A stretch of 64,000 nt of DNA from Mucilaginibacter celer (GTDB taxonomy: Bacteria > Bacteroidota > Bacteroidia > Sphingobacteriales > Sphingobacteriaceae). The notes beneath the pieces are model-generated. The model searched no databases and was not told where the DNA came from. It saw only the letters and a list, made by a program, of their open reading frames with translations. Where the stretch lies: positions 3,596,001 to 3,660,000 of the forward strand of contig NZ_CP032869.1 in assembly GCF_003576455.2 (NCBI RefSeq), in the 5' to 3' direction. This document shows, one piece after another, positions 21,301 through 27,613 of the stretch (its first letter is position 1; each line of letters opens with the position of its first letter). The translations under genes were made by a program, and so were the position numbers.

Positions 21301-22283
21301 ACTCCGCCCAAAGTAAGCTGCACCCTGTCGAAAACTTTTGTAGGCGCGAATGTTACGGTTACTTTGCGCCTGTTACTACTCAAATCGAGCAAACGCAGGT
21401 TTAAAAGCGACGCGTTTATCGGTGTCTGATCACCATTATAAGTATTCCCTAAATAAGTTGCTACGGATATATTGGATAGCAAACCAACATCAATAAGCGC
21501 CTGCGGAATGGATAAGGTCATCCGTACCGAATCGCCAATTACCGATTGATTACTATAAATAATGGTTTGCTGGGCATAAGCGCCCAACAAACCTACCCCC
21601 GCATTTAATGTTGATGCTGTATTAATATTACCGTCAATGGCATTTTGCGGATTGGCAACGCCACCAATATCGGTCCCTAAACCAAGCAAGCCCGCCGATA
21701 TGCCGTGCAGTTCATCTATCGCCGCGCTGCAATTAGCGGCTCCCGTGGTAGTTGTAAAAGCATCGTATAAGTAAGTATTGGCTAAAACGCCGGCCAGGCC
21801 GCCATTTACGGTCACCCGTATCCTATCATAAGTTTGTGTGGGCTTAATGCTTACCTCAACCTGGTTGTTATTACTTAAGGCGGTAAGCAACGTAGCTACA
21901 GCTACAGGCGTGCCTATTGCTGCATTACCATTATAAGCCTGCAGGTAAACACCGCCCAGCGCCGTTAGGCTCAACAGTTTATCGCCCGACCCAAGTTTAA
22001 CGGTAACCGGGGTGCCGGCAGTTTTTACAGATGGGAATATGAGCGCCTGATAAGTTTGGGCGGCAACACCCACCACCACATTTAACGATGAAAATGTTTG
22101 TACATTACCATCTGCGGCGTTGGCTGCATTTGCCACTAAACAATCAACACAGGCAACACCGGTAGCTCCATGTTGTTCACTTGTGGCGTATAAGCGCTGG
22201 GCATTTGCATATTTAATATTAAACAAAGCCAACAAAATAAATAACACCAATAAAGCGTTCTTGGGGAAGGCGAGGTTTTTCAT
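9360..22283 (-). CDS. Giant T9SS gliding-type surface adhesin with Ig-like repeats (4307 aa)
   Basis: Signal peptide (LLVLFILLALFNIKYANAQ), then about nine copies of a roughly 150-aa module whose start often holds a C-x-x-C motif (CVDC, CLGC, CVGC, CIGC, CLLC), near residues 30, 183, 445, 598, 1108, 1523, 2022, 2437 and 2938. Between and after them are about 31 Ig-like domains of about 86 aa with the signature C-x-G ... F/Y-x-WY-x-x-x-x-GG-x-x-V-x-TG ... TTYYVEA; the last twelve run uninterrupted from about 3091 to 4125. A fibronectin-III-like domain follows (about 4126-4214), then a gliding-motility-associated C-terminal domain (FIPNAFTPNGDGNNDTF, WDGTYKGTAQPVGVYVYYV), the type B T9SS signal. 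It should be secreted and held on the cell surface for adhesion or gliding. Coupled to PorP/SprF by a 4-base overlap. Internal block duplications are described separately. Confidence 0.93.
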   Translation of the reverse strand: MKNLAFPKNALLVLFILLALFNIKYANAQRLYATSEQHGATGVACVDCLVANAANAADGNVQTFSSLNVVVGVAAQTYQALIFPSVKTAGTPVTVKLGSGDKLLSLTALGGVYLQAYNGNAAIGTPVAVATLLTALSNNNQVEVSIKPTQTYDRIRVTVNGGLAGVLANTYLYDAFTTTTGAANCSAAIDELHGISAGLLGLGTDIGGVANPQNAIDGNINTASTLNAGVGLLGAYAQQTIIYSNQSVIGDSVRMTLSIPQALIDVGLLSNISVATYLGNTYNGDQTPINASLLNLRLLDLSSNRRKVTVTFAPTKVFDRVQLTLGGVANVLSTLDLYEAVRLIPRPVASINGILGTTALISPGNKATLTAGAVANTSFHWYTQATGGTAVANGASYTTPILNANTTYYVSASRTGCTDESERTQITLNVGNPVTPPVVPAGIRTYANAQQFGTGGLCLGCTVLNPANASDGNVQSYSTFSLPVGVGGQVYQDLTFPGGTKPAGTPLSVKLGTGDNLLNLTALGGITIQAYNGNTPVGSPASAATLVSVLSNNNQVELSFAPTAPYDKVRVTLNGGLVGALSSLYLYEGFVTTAGAATCNTAIDELHGISSALLNLGLNVGGVVNPQNAIDGDLNTASTLNAGVGLLGAYAQQTVIFSNPSVIGDSVRITVSVPEALLQVGLLAGSSVNTYYGNTDNNDQTFLSSSLLQLRLLDLTGNRRKVVITFVPTKVFDRVQLRLGGVANVLSTLDLYEIQRVIAKPVIKINNAVSTNASICTGTTATLTATAVANTVFHWYTQETGGSPVFTGAAFTTPVLTANATYYVAAMRAGCTDESDRTKVTVTVNAVPAAPVIATNTVSVCSGQTANFAATSVAGVTINWYSAATGGTLLHTGDTYTTAAITATKSFYAEAVVTGGTCASATRTKVTATLSAAPVAPTLTAANVTICSGSVATLAVSNPAAGITYTWYTAATGGTPVFTGPAYTTDALAADATYYVEAVNATGCSSAQRTTATVTVTPLPAAPTVSAANANLSAGQKTTISVTSPQAGLTYNWYTSANAASPIFTGTAFETPLLYTNTTYYVSAVNAGGCPSATRTAVTINVTINTNAPCTFANQQTVTVNGLCVGCNVANPALATDADTTTASTINVLAGLLGGNVQQELRFQQPGFTGDTIKLVLQNPNGLLGAAVLGNIGVTLYNGATQTANYQLNNALIKIFLLAGSSNKYAVYIPATGAYDRMTISINSGVASVLTPLNIYYASQQFPKSVFNPTAPEICKGSSAVVNITSPANGTFTWYNAPTGGTVVHTGSSYTTPALNANTTYYVEYTRGSCAGTVRFPVTILVDDVPAAPTVTAQNVTITSGQTATLNATASNGATIQWYDAATGGNLVHTGNPFTTPVLTANKIYYAATALGSCVSATRTPVNITVQPIVIPTVSVTPPTVALNAGHTTSFTATSTTPGVTFTWYTTPTGGTSIYTGATYTTPPQFANTTYYAEATVTATGVKSTTRAPGAVTINNQASSPVPCDAAIDQTNTTSGLLCVGCAVLNAGGAVDADRNTFSQLNVPIGLVASYASQTLRFANAGIAGDSVVVELGVPGTLASVSVLSQIQIGTYNGATFNNDYFSVNGSLINIQLLSGTNRFRVAFKATKAFDRVEVKLNAALAGVFSALNVYDASQSVAAPVIAATSVSTCSGSPVTISATVPANVIVKWYTSATGGTAVGTGANFTTPALTASTTYYAEASRSSDGCAQTVRTPVNINVTTIPAAPVVATPNLTVCAGQTATFNVTPVSGVTYGWYSAATGGTLVHTGNSFTTAAINATTSYYVQAVSGGSCVSTTRTQVTATLAPPPTAPTLSSSDLSICDGSVATLAVSNPDAATTYNWYTTATGGAPVFTGPTYTTAALHNNTSYYVEAVNAGGCTSATRAQANVTVVPLPANPTLATNNTSVAAGQKTTIGVTNAQTGVTYNWYTSANAATPVFTGTTFQTPLLYSNTTYYVSGVNGTGCTSASRTSITINVTIDTNAPCTFANAQTVTVNGVCIGCGVTNPALSTDADTTTASTINVLAGLIGGYAQQELRFQQLGFAGDTIKLVLQNPNGLLSAAVLGNIQVRLFNGATQTASLVLNSGLIKVYLLAGSSNKYAVYIPATAAYDRITVRINSGVASLLTPLNIYYAAQQFPKPVFNPTAPEICKGSSAVININSPANGTFTWYDAPVGGTVVNTGTSYTTPALTANTTYYVEYSRGSCASTVRFPVSVIVDDAPPAPTVTAQNVTITAGQTATLNATASNGATIQWFDAPTGGNLVFTGNPYVTPVLTATKTYYAGTALGNCVSATRTPVIITVVPVVIPDVNVNPPTVTVSPGQTTSFTASSTTPGAVFNWFTTPTGGTTIFTGATYTTQPQFNNTVYYAESSIPATGAKSATRATGIVTVNQQGTNPVPCDAAIDQTNTTSGVLCVGCGVLNAGGSVDADRNTFSQLNVPVGLLNAYASQTLRFANTAIAGDSVIVELGVPGTLASVSVLSQIQIGTYKGATFNNDYFSVNGSLINIQLLSGTSRFRVAFKAAHDFDRVEVRLNAAVAGVFSALNVYDASQSVPAPVIAASPVTTCAGSQATLTATAPANVTVRWYTSATGGSPVFTGATFTTPALTASTTYYAEASRTADGCSQAVRTPVQVNVTPPPAAPVVAVPNTTVCSGQPATFAVTAVNGTTYNWYSAATGGTLVHTGNTFTTAALTATTSYYVEAVNGGQCSSSARTKVTANVTATPVDPTVSQASTQTCSGSSVTLSASSTQPGVTFTWYTSATGGTPVHTGAQFVTPALTANTSYYVEASTGTCTSANRAKADVIVNPAPVAPTVTVNAAGGQITSGQTAQLSATSTTANVTFNWYTSAAGGTAVHTGATFTTPALTTNTTYYVEAVSNATGCISTTRTPVTVIVNPVFSTSCDFASTQTNSVSGVACLLCGVTGADNSVDTDTTNFSQLTLGVGAVGYVGQKLIFGDAGLAGDTVTVKIKVPVNLASVGVLSQLQIGSFNGNTDNGDRIALSNTAIKITILAGGQTALVKFVPKAAYNAVEVRLTTTVSLFNSLNIYYATKQVPIAQLTAKNVNICAGGTATFAVANPVAGVTYKWYSLAAGGTLLHTGNTYTTGVLNTTTTVYVESSRTSNSCPNPNRVAATANVTPAPVNPVLAQTAVSICSGDAVTLSVTNAGGATVNWYDAPTGGTLVFTGANYQVTPIATVSYYAELINATCTSPSRTQATITVNPRPAAPGVQSANVQVCPGSTATLAVLNPMAGVNYVWYSAATGGTALHTGNTYTTAAITQDQTFYVEAVNATTSCSNNGARTSVNVTVTNQLTAPVLSAATTTVCSGGTATLSVQNPVNGLTYKWYTAATGGAPVFTGSTFTINNLTADVSYFVESSNSSGCVSDTRARADITVTPIPNAPQVQASAGGLNICAGESASLSIVNPQTGVVYRWYTAATGGTLLFTGTQFNTPVLAANTTYYVEASQAGNCNASSRTSVTVTVNPMPADPVLASANTLVCLGSPATLKIQSPVAGITYQWFSDAAQTTKVFEGTTYTTGPITANTTYYVAAVNASGCQSANLTSAQVTIQAAPSAPVVANGNTVQTCVNSTVTLNISNPQAALTYNWYSAANGGTPLFTGTSFTTPALAGNVTYYVEAVNSTGCTSTGRTSVSINVNQIPTPPTVTAQGGGNTVVCSGGTITLVATSTTAGVSFNWYTAATGGQPVFTGATYTTPPITAATTYYVEAVNTGNCVSTTRTAVQVTIGNTTAPTPQVDAADLSVCQNSAATIHITNPVAGTTYNWYSVATGGSSLYTGTAFTTPALSANTTYYVQASNSQNCNASARLAVNVVIVPQPNTPVPTLANVPVCVGGSATLSVQSPQAGVIYKWYSNATRTNLLFTGPTYNTDPIQANTSFYVDASNGSCSSSSVATVQVSVVAPPSAPLLVSNAVSACVGAQAQLSISNPQNGFTYNWYTSASATAPVYTGTVFTTPSLSATTNYYAEAVNGTGCSSTSRTSATVSVIASPGAPTVDAPNAGICPGSTATLNVSNNTNNATIRWYTVATGGTAIATGNSFTTPALNQNTTYYVEASNANGCNSGTRTSVTVQVLQKLAAPVVSVGETTPTTITFNWPAVQGATGYEISLNNGSTFTSVANNLSYQVTGLQPLQSATIVVRALGASACQLSDNSAAVTGTTTNPLGNGIFIPNAFTPNGDGNNDTFLVYGNLIKSMNMSIYDQWGGLLFKSVNQSAGWDGTYKGTAQPVGVYVYYVEATLANGEVIKRKGTINLLR
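13467..18965 (-). repeat. Tandem 2.74-kb intragenic duplication in the adhesin gene
   Basis: Two successive blocks (about 16224-18965 and 13467-16223) each encode a CTFAN-type module, three Ig domains, a CDAAIDQ-type module and four Ig domains. Landmarks recur at exactly 2742 bp (914 codons): tacaagg at 18953 and 16211, cgcaaggtac at 17711 and 14969. Paired protein stretches are nearly identical (for example PTAPEICKGSSAV and SQIQIGTY in both). Confidence 0.85.
19713..22196 (-). repeat. Tandem 1.24-kb intragenic duplication near the adhesin N-terminus
   Basis: Two blocks, about 20955-22196 and 19713-20954, each encode an RxYA..Q-type module, a CxxAIDELHG-type module and one Ig domain. The landmark ccctgtcgaa occurs at 21323 and 20081, a spacing of 1242 bp (414 codons). 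The two copies are clearly related but more diverged than the 2.74-kb pair. Confidence 0.75.
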
Positions 22284-22699
22284 AAGGCGTAGACGTTTAA
22301 AAAGATGCAGTAAAGCTAAATCAAGCTACTGTAAACTCAACGGGGCTTTTCGTTCATTAAACATTGCCCCGGTCATATTATTCAGTATTTATTATCCCCG
22401 GTTCATTTCATTCCCTATTTTCATTTTGTTCATTTTATTCATTGCCTAAATACAACTAAGCGGAATATGATTTTATGCAAATTGTAAATCCAAATGCAAA
22501 AAACATACGTATTATTGGTGTAGGATTACAAGGACCAATACTTGTTTAACCATTAAATTATAAATCCCGTTACCCCAGGGGTTTTTCAGGTAAGCCTGAG
22601 TTATAAGAATTTTTTTAAGGAACTGACATTTTACCCCATCCATGTTTGTGTTAACATGGGTGTTAATTGATAGCAGTATTTACTTTTAAAACCTGACCT
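22284..22699. other. 416-bp divergent region between adhesin operon and STAND gene
   Basis: It holds the leaders of both divergent genes. The minus-strand promoter candidate is given at 22311-22341. The rest is AT-rich with short T- and A-tracts and no convincing ORF. I could not identify a good TTTG / TAnnTTTG pair for the plus-strand gene. Confidence 0.5.
22311..22341 (-). promoter_or_regulatory. Putative promoter of the adhesin operon
   Basis: On the minus strand GTTG (22338-22341) is followed after 19 bases by TAGCTTTA (22311-22318), one mismatch from TAnnTTTG in the -7 box and one from TTTG in the -33 box. The ATG at 22283 lies 28 bases further on. Spacing is right, sequence match is moderate. 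Confidence 0.4.
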
Positions 22700-25294
22700 A
22701 TGCATTTATTTTCGACTTATCATTTTGATTTGTTAAAAAAGGAGCTGACCGAAAAGGCCGATATGGCCTACATCACTCCTGCCGATTGCAAGGCTTTATC
22801 ATTGGCGCTTTTTAACAAAACGCAGAAGAGCATCAGTGAAACAACGCTGAAACGCATTTTTGGCTTTGCCTACAGCAAATTCACGCCCTCGTTATTCACC
22901 ATGAATGCGCTGGCCGAATTTTGCGGCTACACCGGTTGGGATGCCTTTTGCCAAAGCAGACAAAAAACTCCGGCAAAAAAACAAAGTTCAGAAAACAAGC
23001 CTTGCAGCATAACGGCCAAGGCTGAACGGATTACCAATTTCACCCTGCAAACGCAGATCAACCACTCGGGTATTCCCTTTCAATATACTATCCCGCGCAA
23101 GTTTGTTGATGAGCAGCTTTCAATATTTATGCAGCAGCCTTATACCGCTACTATATTTACTGCGCCCGCGGGCTATGGAAAAACTATCGGGCTTTGCCAT
23201 TGGGTAAAAGAATTAGTTAAAACCAATACCGATAAGGAAAATAAAGACATTATCCTGTTCTTCAACGGTAATACCATCAATTCATCGTTACAAAATATTC
23301 ATCTTAACCATTGGCTCATGGGCCTCATCGGTCTCTCGCCCGATGAAGATCTGGAAGGTTTGGCCGATATGGTTGAAGGTTTTACAGGCCGCTTTATATT
23401 GATTATTGACGGATTTGACGATTTTCATTTCCGCAGCAACAATTTTGAAACAACTTTCAATCAGCTGGCCGATATCATCAACATGTATCATAAATATCCA
23501 TGGTTTAAGGTGATATTAACCATGCGTTCATCAACCTGGAGCAGTTTACGGGAAGATATTATGGCTAAACCCGAAACCTGGTTTACCGGTTTTATGATGG
23601 ATCATGAACAGAAACGTAATGTCCCCCCCTTCTCGTCCGAACAGTTTAAAAAACTTTGCGAAAATATAAACCCCAATATCGCGCATGAAATAACTTTACC
23701 TGTTATTGATAAACTCAGCACCCCCCTTTATTTTCAATATTATTACCAGCGCTACAGCGATAATTTCAGCCTCAGCCACTTTAACGATCTCACCTACTAT
23801 CACCTTGTAGCGGCAAACTACTACCACAGCGTTTATAAAGGTCATTACGCTATCGAAAAAGTATTGCTGATAACAGGCATTATCAACCAGATGGATACTG
23901 ATAATAATGTGTACGAAGTGAACAAACTAAGGGTACATGAGCTGATAAAACGATATGGCTCGGCTTACCAGGAAATGATCAGTTCGGGCATTGTGGAAGA
24001 GCTGAACCTCTCGCGCGAAAGCAAGCTAAACTTTATTGTTAAAATGAGCGATGAGGTTACGCTTGATTATGCCCTGGCCATGATACTGATGTATAATAAC
24101 AACTATGTGTTTAATGATAACCTGATCCATTTAGCTGACCTGGTATTCTCGCGCGAGAAAAAACTACCCATCATTAAATGGTTTATCTACAATGCCATAT
24201 ATAAAGACTATGAATTTGATTTAAAAGCCTTGCTAAGCGTACAAATGCTACCTGCCGAAAAATCGGAGTTTATCAGCTTTATTGGCGAGTTATTAAAACT
24301 TCAGCGGGATAACCATACCAAATCCGAGCGGATGCAGGATCTGTTCAGGCAGGTGTGCAGCGAAGATTTTTTTAATTATTTCATTAGTCTGGAGTTTGTT
24401 GATATCGGCTATGAGCGGGTGTTGGAAACCTTTTTACATTTCAGCCTGTCAACTCAGCAGCAAATCCTGATAAAAACCTGCCTCTCGGTTATCGCGGTGA
24501 TGCAGCTTGATTTGGCCAAACTCGAAAAACACCTTAATGATTTAAAGCAGTACAGCCAGAAAAGCCTGCAAAACCTGCCTATCAACCCTATCAACTGCAT
24601 CGAAACCATCCTGTTTTACTTAAAATATGGTATTGTAAAAAAAGATGCCCTTATCCAGATCACCAAATTTTACTTTAACCCGGTTGAAAATACCGATACC
24701 TCTAAAGGCTTTACCGAGGTGGTGTACCTGCTGGCCCTGTACACATCAACCATCTGCCAAAAACATAATAAGGCAGCCAAATTGATTAACGGGCTTAACA
24801 AAGTTTACCCCGATCACTCGGCCGGTTACGCCTTTATTTTAAAAACCATTATGGCCGAAGCATACCTGGCTTCGGGATATGATGTTAAAGCACGCGAAAT
24901 ATTTAATGAGATAAGCGATGCCTACAATGAAGAAGATGGCGGTTTCACCACCTTTATGAAAGTACTTTACGAAGGCCTTAAAATTAAGCTCACCTTACCA
25001 ACCGATAACCATATTACGGTTGTAAATAATATTAAAAACCTGATTAAAGTGTGCGACGATTCGAGGCAGATTATTGTTAAGGTGAACACCCTGGGCTTTA
25101 TCCTTGCCAACTACGCCATACTGAAGGAAAACGTTTATGTATTTAACGATCTGTATTTTGATTTTATAAAAAGCATCCGCAACAATGGCTGCCGTACCGA
25201 ACATTTTATGACTGATGAGATAAAATGGGCCGAAACCCGTACCTCAGATACCATGGTATCACGTTTTAACAGTTTCGAGCTGAATAAAAATTAG
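22700..25294 (+). CDS. STAND-like P-loop ATPase with N-terminal HTH-like domain
   Basis: 864 aa, no signal peptide. Residues about 5-85 form a domain common in Bacteroidota regulators (DCKALSLALFNKT, SETTLKRIFGF, FTMNALAEFCGYTGWDAFCQ), probably a DNA-binding or adaptor helical domain. A P-loop NTPase follows: Walker A APAGYGKT at 155-162 and Walker B FILIIDGFDDF at about 232-242, then VILTMRSSTWSSL as a sensor-like strand, the layout of NACHT/STAND ATPases. The remaining 500 residues look all-helical (TPR-like, for example AKLINGLNKVYPDHSAGYAF), the usual sensor part of STAND proteins. It is divergent from the adhesin operon and its end overlaps by 4 bp the convergent AraC gene. It could be a STAND-type transcription regulator of the adhesin, or an anti-phage-like sensor; neither is shown. 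Confidence 0.7.
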   Translation: MHLFSTYHFDLLKKELTEKADMAYITPADCKALSLALFNKTQKSISETTLKRIFGFAYSKFTPSLFTMNALAEFCGYTGWDAFCQSRQKTPAKKQSSENKPCSITAKAERITNFTLQTQINHSGIPFQYTIPRKFVDEQLSIFMQQPYTATIFTAPAGYGKTIGLCHWVKELVKTNTDKENKDIILFFNGNTINSSLQNIHLNHWLMGLIGLSPDEDLEGLADMVEGFTGRFILIIDGFDDFHFRSNNFETTFNQLADIINMYHKYPWFKVILTMRSSTWSSLREDIMAKPETWFTGFMMDHEQKRNVPPFSSEQFKKLCENINPNIAHEITLPVIDKLSTPLYFQYYYQRYSDNFSLSHFNDLTYYHLVAANYYHSVYKGHYAIEKVLLITGIINQMDTDNNVYEVNKLRVHELIKRYGSAYQEMISSGIVEELNLSRESKLNFIVKMSDEVTLDYALAMILMYNNNYVFNDNLIHLADLVFSREKKLPIIKWFIYNAIYKDYEFDLKALLSVQMLPAEKSEFISFIGELLKLQRDNHTKSERMQDLFRQVCSEDFFNYFISLEFVDIGYERVLETFLHFSLSTQQQILIKTCLSVIAVMQLDLAKLEKHLNDLKQYSQKSLQNLPINPINCIETILFYLKYGIVKKDALIQITKFYFNPVENTDTSKGFTEVVYLLALYTSTICQKHNKAAKLINGLNKVYPDHSAGYAFILKTIMAEAYLASGYDVKAREIFNEISDAYNEEDGGFTTFMKVLYEGLKIKLTLPTDNHITVVNNIKNLIKVCDDSRQIIVKVNTLGFILANYAILKENVYVFNDLYFDFIKSIRNNGCRTEHFMTDEIKWAETRTSDTMVSRFNSFELNKN

Positions 25295-26166
25295 GCCAGG
25301 ATCTGGTTACGGTATTCGCGTGGACTTGTTTTTTTGATCACCTTAAAAAAGCGGTTAAAGTTTGATACGTTATTGAAACCGCACTCATAGGCTATATCTG
25401 TTATGCTGTTGTCTTTATTGGCCAGCAGCTTGCAGGCATAGCCTATTCTTGTTTCGTTAACAAACTGCGTGAACGATTTTTGTGTACGCGCCTTAAAAAA
25501 ACGGCAGAAGGCAAAGGTGTTCATATTGGCTACATCGGCAATGGTATTGAGCGAAATATCCTCCCGAAAATTATCAAAGATGTATTTAAACACCTGGTCC
25601 ATGCGCTTGCTATCGTGATACTGGTACTGGTTGGTGTAGTTGATACTGGCCAGCAGGTTGTATTCTTCATCCGAACTCATGATGTTAAGGATCTCAAGCA
25701 GGGTGATAATTTTTTGCAGGCCCTCCTGTTGCAATATCTGGTACATCAGTTTCACAACCGTATCCCGGCATTTCCCTTTTAATTCCACTCCCCTTTGGGC
25801 TTTATTTAAAAACGACTCAATTTTGCGCACATTACCAAATGCCGATAGGTGCATCAATAATTTTGATGGATTGAAGTAAAGCGACAACGAGTGTGCATAA
25901 GGTGCCTGTTCATCTTCTGTTGCCTGCTCCTGCGTGTTGTGCCATACGTGCGGAATATTCGAGCCCAGAAAAATGAGTTCGCCACTTTCAAAATAATCCA
26001 CCAGGTCGCCAATGATGCGTTTGCCCGAGCTTTTTACGATGTGCACCAGCTGGCATTCTTCGTGAAAATGAAACTCGTTGGAGAAAAAGGGCAGTTTAAC
26101 CTCCTTGGCTAAAAAAAGATCTTCCGACTGTACCCCGTCAGACAATACGGCTAAAATTGGTTTCAT
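25291..26166 (-). CDS. AraC family transcriptional regulator of L-fucose genes
   Basis: 291 aa. The N-terminal cupin-like sensing domain spans about 20-110 (NEFHFHEECQLVHIV, GELIFLGSNIPHVWHN), and the two-HTH AraC domain occupies about 190-288 (ISLNTIADVANMNTFAFCRF, KSFTQFVNETRIGYACKLL, ITDIAYECGFNNVSNFNRFF, TSPREYRN). The gene is divergent from the fuconate dehydratase-SDR-FucP operon across 208 bp, the usual position for a pathway-specific sugar regulator, so L-fucose or a product is the likely effector (inference). Its 3' end overlaps that of the convergent STAND gene by 4 bp. A perfect TATTTTTG -7 box is present at 26202-26209 on the minus strand, but without a good -33 box. Confidence 0.9.
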   Translation of the reverse strand: MKPILAVLSDGVQSEDLFLAKEVKLPFFSNEFHFHEECQLVHIVKSSGKRIIGDLVDYFESGELIFLGSNIPHVWHNTQEQATEDEQAPYAHSLSLYFNPSKLLMHLSAFGNVRKIESFLNKAQRGVELKGKCRDTVVKLMYQILQQEGLQKIITLLEILNIMSSDEEYNLLASINYTNQYQYHDSKRMDQVFKYIFDNFREDISLNTIADVANMNTFAFCRFFKARTQKSFTQFVNETRIGYACKLLANKDNSITDIAYECGFNNVSNFNRFFKVIKKTSPREYRNQILA

Positions 26167-26374
26167 TTTAACAAAATCGGTTAGTAAAAATTAAATATAG
26201 GCAAAAATACTATCGAAAGTTGCCAATTTAATTGAAAGTAAAAAAAACAGGCCGCCTAATTTTACAGCTGCTTACCACATCCCAAAAAAGCAACAAAACC
26301 AATTTATAATACGCAACTAACAAAGTTTTCATTTTTTGAAGGATAGCACTCCCCTCAAAAACATATTTACTTAC
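26167..26374. promoter_or_regulatory. Divergent regulatory region of the L-fucose cluster
   Basis: This lies between the AraC gene and the fuconate dehydratase ATG at 26375. It contains TATTTTTG (minus strand, 26202-26209), the palindrome CAATTTAATTG at 26225-26235, two direct GAAAGT copies around it (26215 and 26234), and a -7-like TAATTTTA at 26257-26264 on the plus strand. These are reasonable places for the AraC operator, but no site is proven. Confidence 0.4.
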
Positions 26375-27604
26375 ATGTATATCACAAAAATTGAAGTTAC
26401 CGATAAGCGCTTTAACTTAGGCAACGGCGCGGGTTCTGATGCCGTGAACGATTCAACGCAATACGCCTATGCCATTTGCGAATTGCATACCGATAGCAAT
26501 ATTAAAGGTATTGGTTTGGCTTTTACGCTGGGTGCCGGCAACGATTTGGTATGTAAAGCAATTCAATACCTGTCTGAAACCTTAAAAGGTAAGGAGATTG
26601 AAGAGCTAATGGCCGACTTTGGTTCGGTTTACCGCTCGATACTTGATTCGCCGACTTACCGCTGGCTGGGGCCGCATAAAGGTGTTATGCAGCTGGCTTT
26701 GGCGGCCATTGTAAACTCCTGCTTTGATTTATGGGCCAAAAGCCGCCAGGTACCACTCTGGAAATTGCTGTTGGACCTGAGCCCCAAACAACTGGTTGCC
26801 ACGCTCGATCTGCATTACCTGGAAGAGGTGCTTACTGTTGAAGAAGCCGAAAATATCCTGCAAAACCATCTCAGCAACCGCAGTTCACGTAATAATGTGC
26901 TGCAAACCGGTTACAAAGCTTATGATACCTCGGTAGGTTGGTTTAACTATACCGACGAGAAAATAAAAGAGAATGTAGCCCGCGCTATTGATCGCGGCTT
27001 TACGGCCATGAAGCTGAAAGTGGGCTCGAACGATCCGCAACGCGACATCCGCAGGGCAAAGCTGGTACGTAACGAAGCAGGCGACAAAACCACCATTATG
27101 CTTGATGCCAACCAGAAATGGAATTTGCCGCAGGCCATCAGCATTTGTAAAGAGCTGAGCAGTATCAACCCCTACTGGATAGAAGAGCCTACCCATCCGG
27201 ATGATGTAATTGCCCACCAAACATTGGCCAAAGAAATTGCGCCAATGAAAATAGCAGCGGGCGAGCATATCCCCAACAAAATAATTTTTAAAAACTTTTT
27301 GCAGGCCGGAGCTATGGATTTTTGCCAGGTTGATTGCGTGCGGGTTGGCGGTGTGTCCGAATTTTTAACGATTAGCCTGTTAGCTAAAAAATTTAATATC
27401 CCGGTGGTGCCGCATGTGGGCGATATGGGACAGATCCATCAGCATTTAGTGTTGTTTAACCACGTGGCTATTGGCCACGAAAACTTATTTTTGGAACATA
27501 TACCGCATTTGGCCCGTTATTTTAAACATCCGGCCAATATAAGCGGCGGCTACTATGCCGTACCCGCCGAAGCGGGCAACAGCAGCGATTTAGTAATCAG
27601 CTAA
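26375..27604 (+). CDS. L-fuconate dehydratase (enolase superfamily)
   Basis: 409 aa from the ATG at 26375; a TTG at 26338 lies in an extended frame, but the ATG gives the usual family N-terminus (MYITKIEVTDKRF). The enzyme removes water from L-fuconate to give 2-keto-3-deoxy-L-fuconate. Enolase-superfamily residues are visible: the Lys pair in MKLKVGS (213, 215), Asp 244 in MLDANQKW, Glu 270 in WIEEPTHPDD, Glu 297 in AAGEHIPNK, and His in VVPHVGDMGQIHQH (347, 355). YRWLGPHKGVMQLALAAI also matches fuconate dehydratases well. First gene of an operon with an SDR (9 bp later) and FucP. D-galactarate or other acid-sugar dehydratase activity is a less likely alternative. Confidence 0.88.
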   Translation: MYITKIEVTDKRFNLGNGAGSDAVNDSTQYAYAICELHTDSNIKGIGLAFTLGAGNDLVCKAIQYLSETLKGKEIEELMADFGSVYRSILDSPTYRWLGPHKGVMQLALAAIVNSCFDLWAKSRQVPLWKLLLDLSPKQLVATLDLHYLEEVLTVEEAENILQNHLSNRSSRNNVLQTGYKAYDTSVGWFNYTDEKIKENVARAIDRGFTAMKLKVGSNDPQRDIRRAKLVRNEAGDKTTIMLDANQKWNLPQAISICKELSSINPYWIEEPTHPDDVIAHQTLAKEIAPMKIAAGEHIPNKIIFKNFLQAGAMDFCQVDCVRVGGVSEFLTISLLAKKFNIPVVPHVGDMGQIHQHLVLFNHVAIGHENLFLEHIPHLARYFKHPANISGGYYAVPAEAGNSSDLVIS

Positions 27605-27613
27605 AAACCAAAA

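Noticed and set aside
9538..22449. Many plus-strand open frames of 60-126 codons opposite the giant adhesin gene
   Set aside because: They lie antisense to a continuous 4307-codon gene with clear domains; the GC-rich, repetitive, low-stop composition of the Ig repeats creates recurring antisense frames.
26336..26374. TTG-initiated N-terminal extension of fuconate dehydratase
   Set aside because: The 13 extra residues do not fit the family start; ATG 26375 gives the canonical MYITKIEV beginning.
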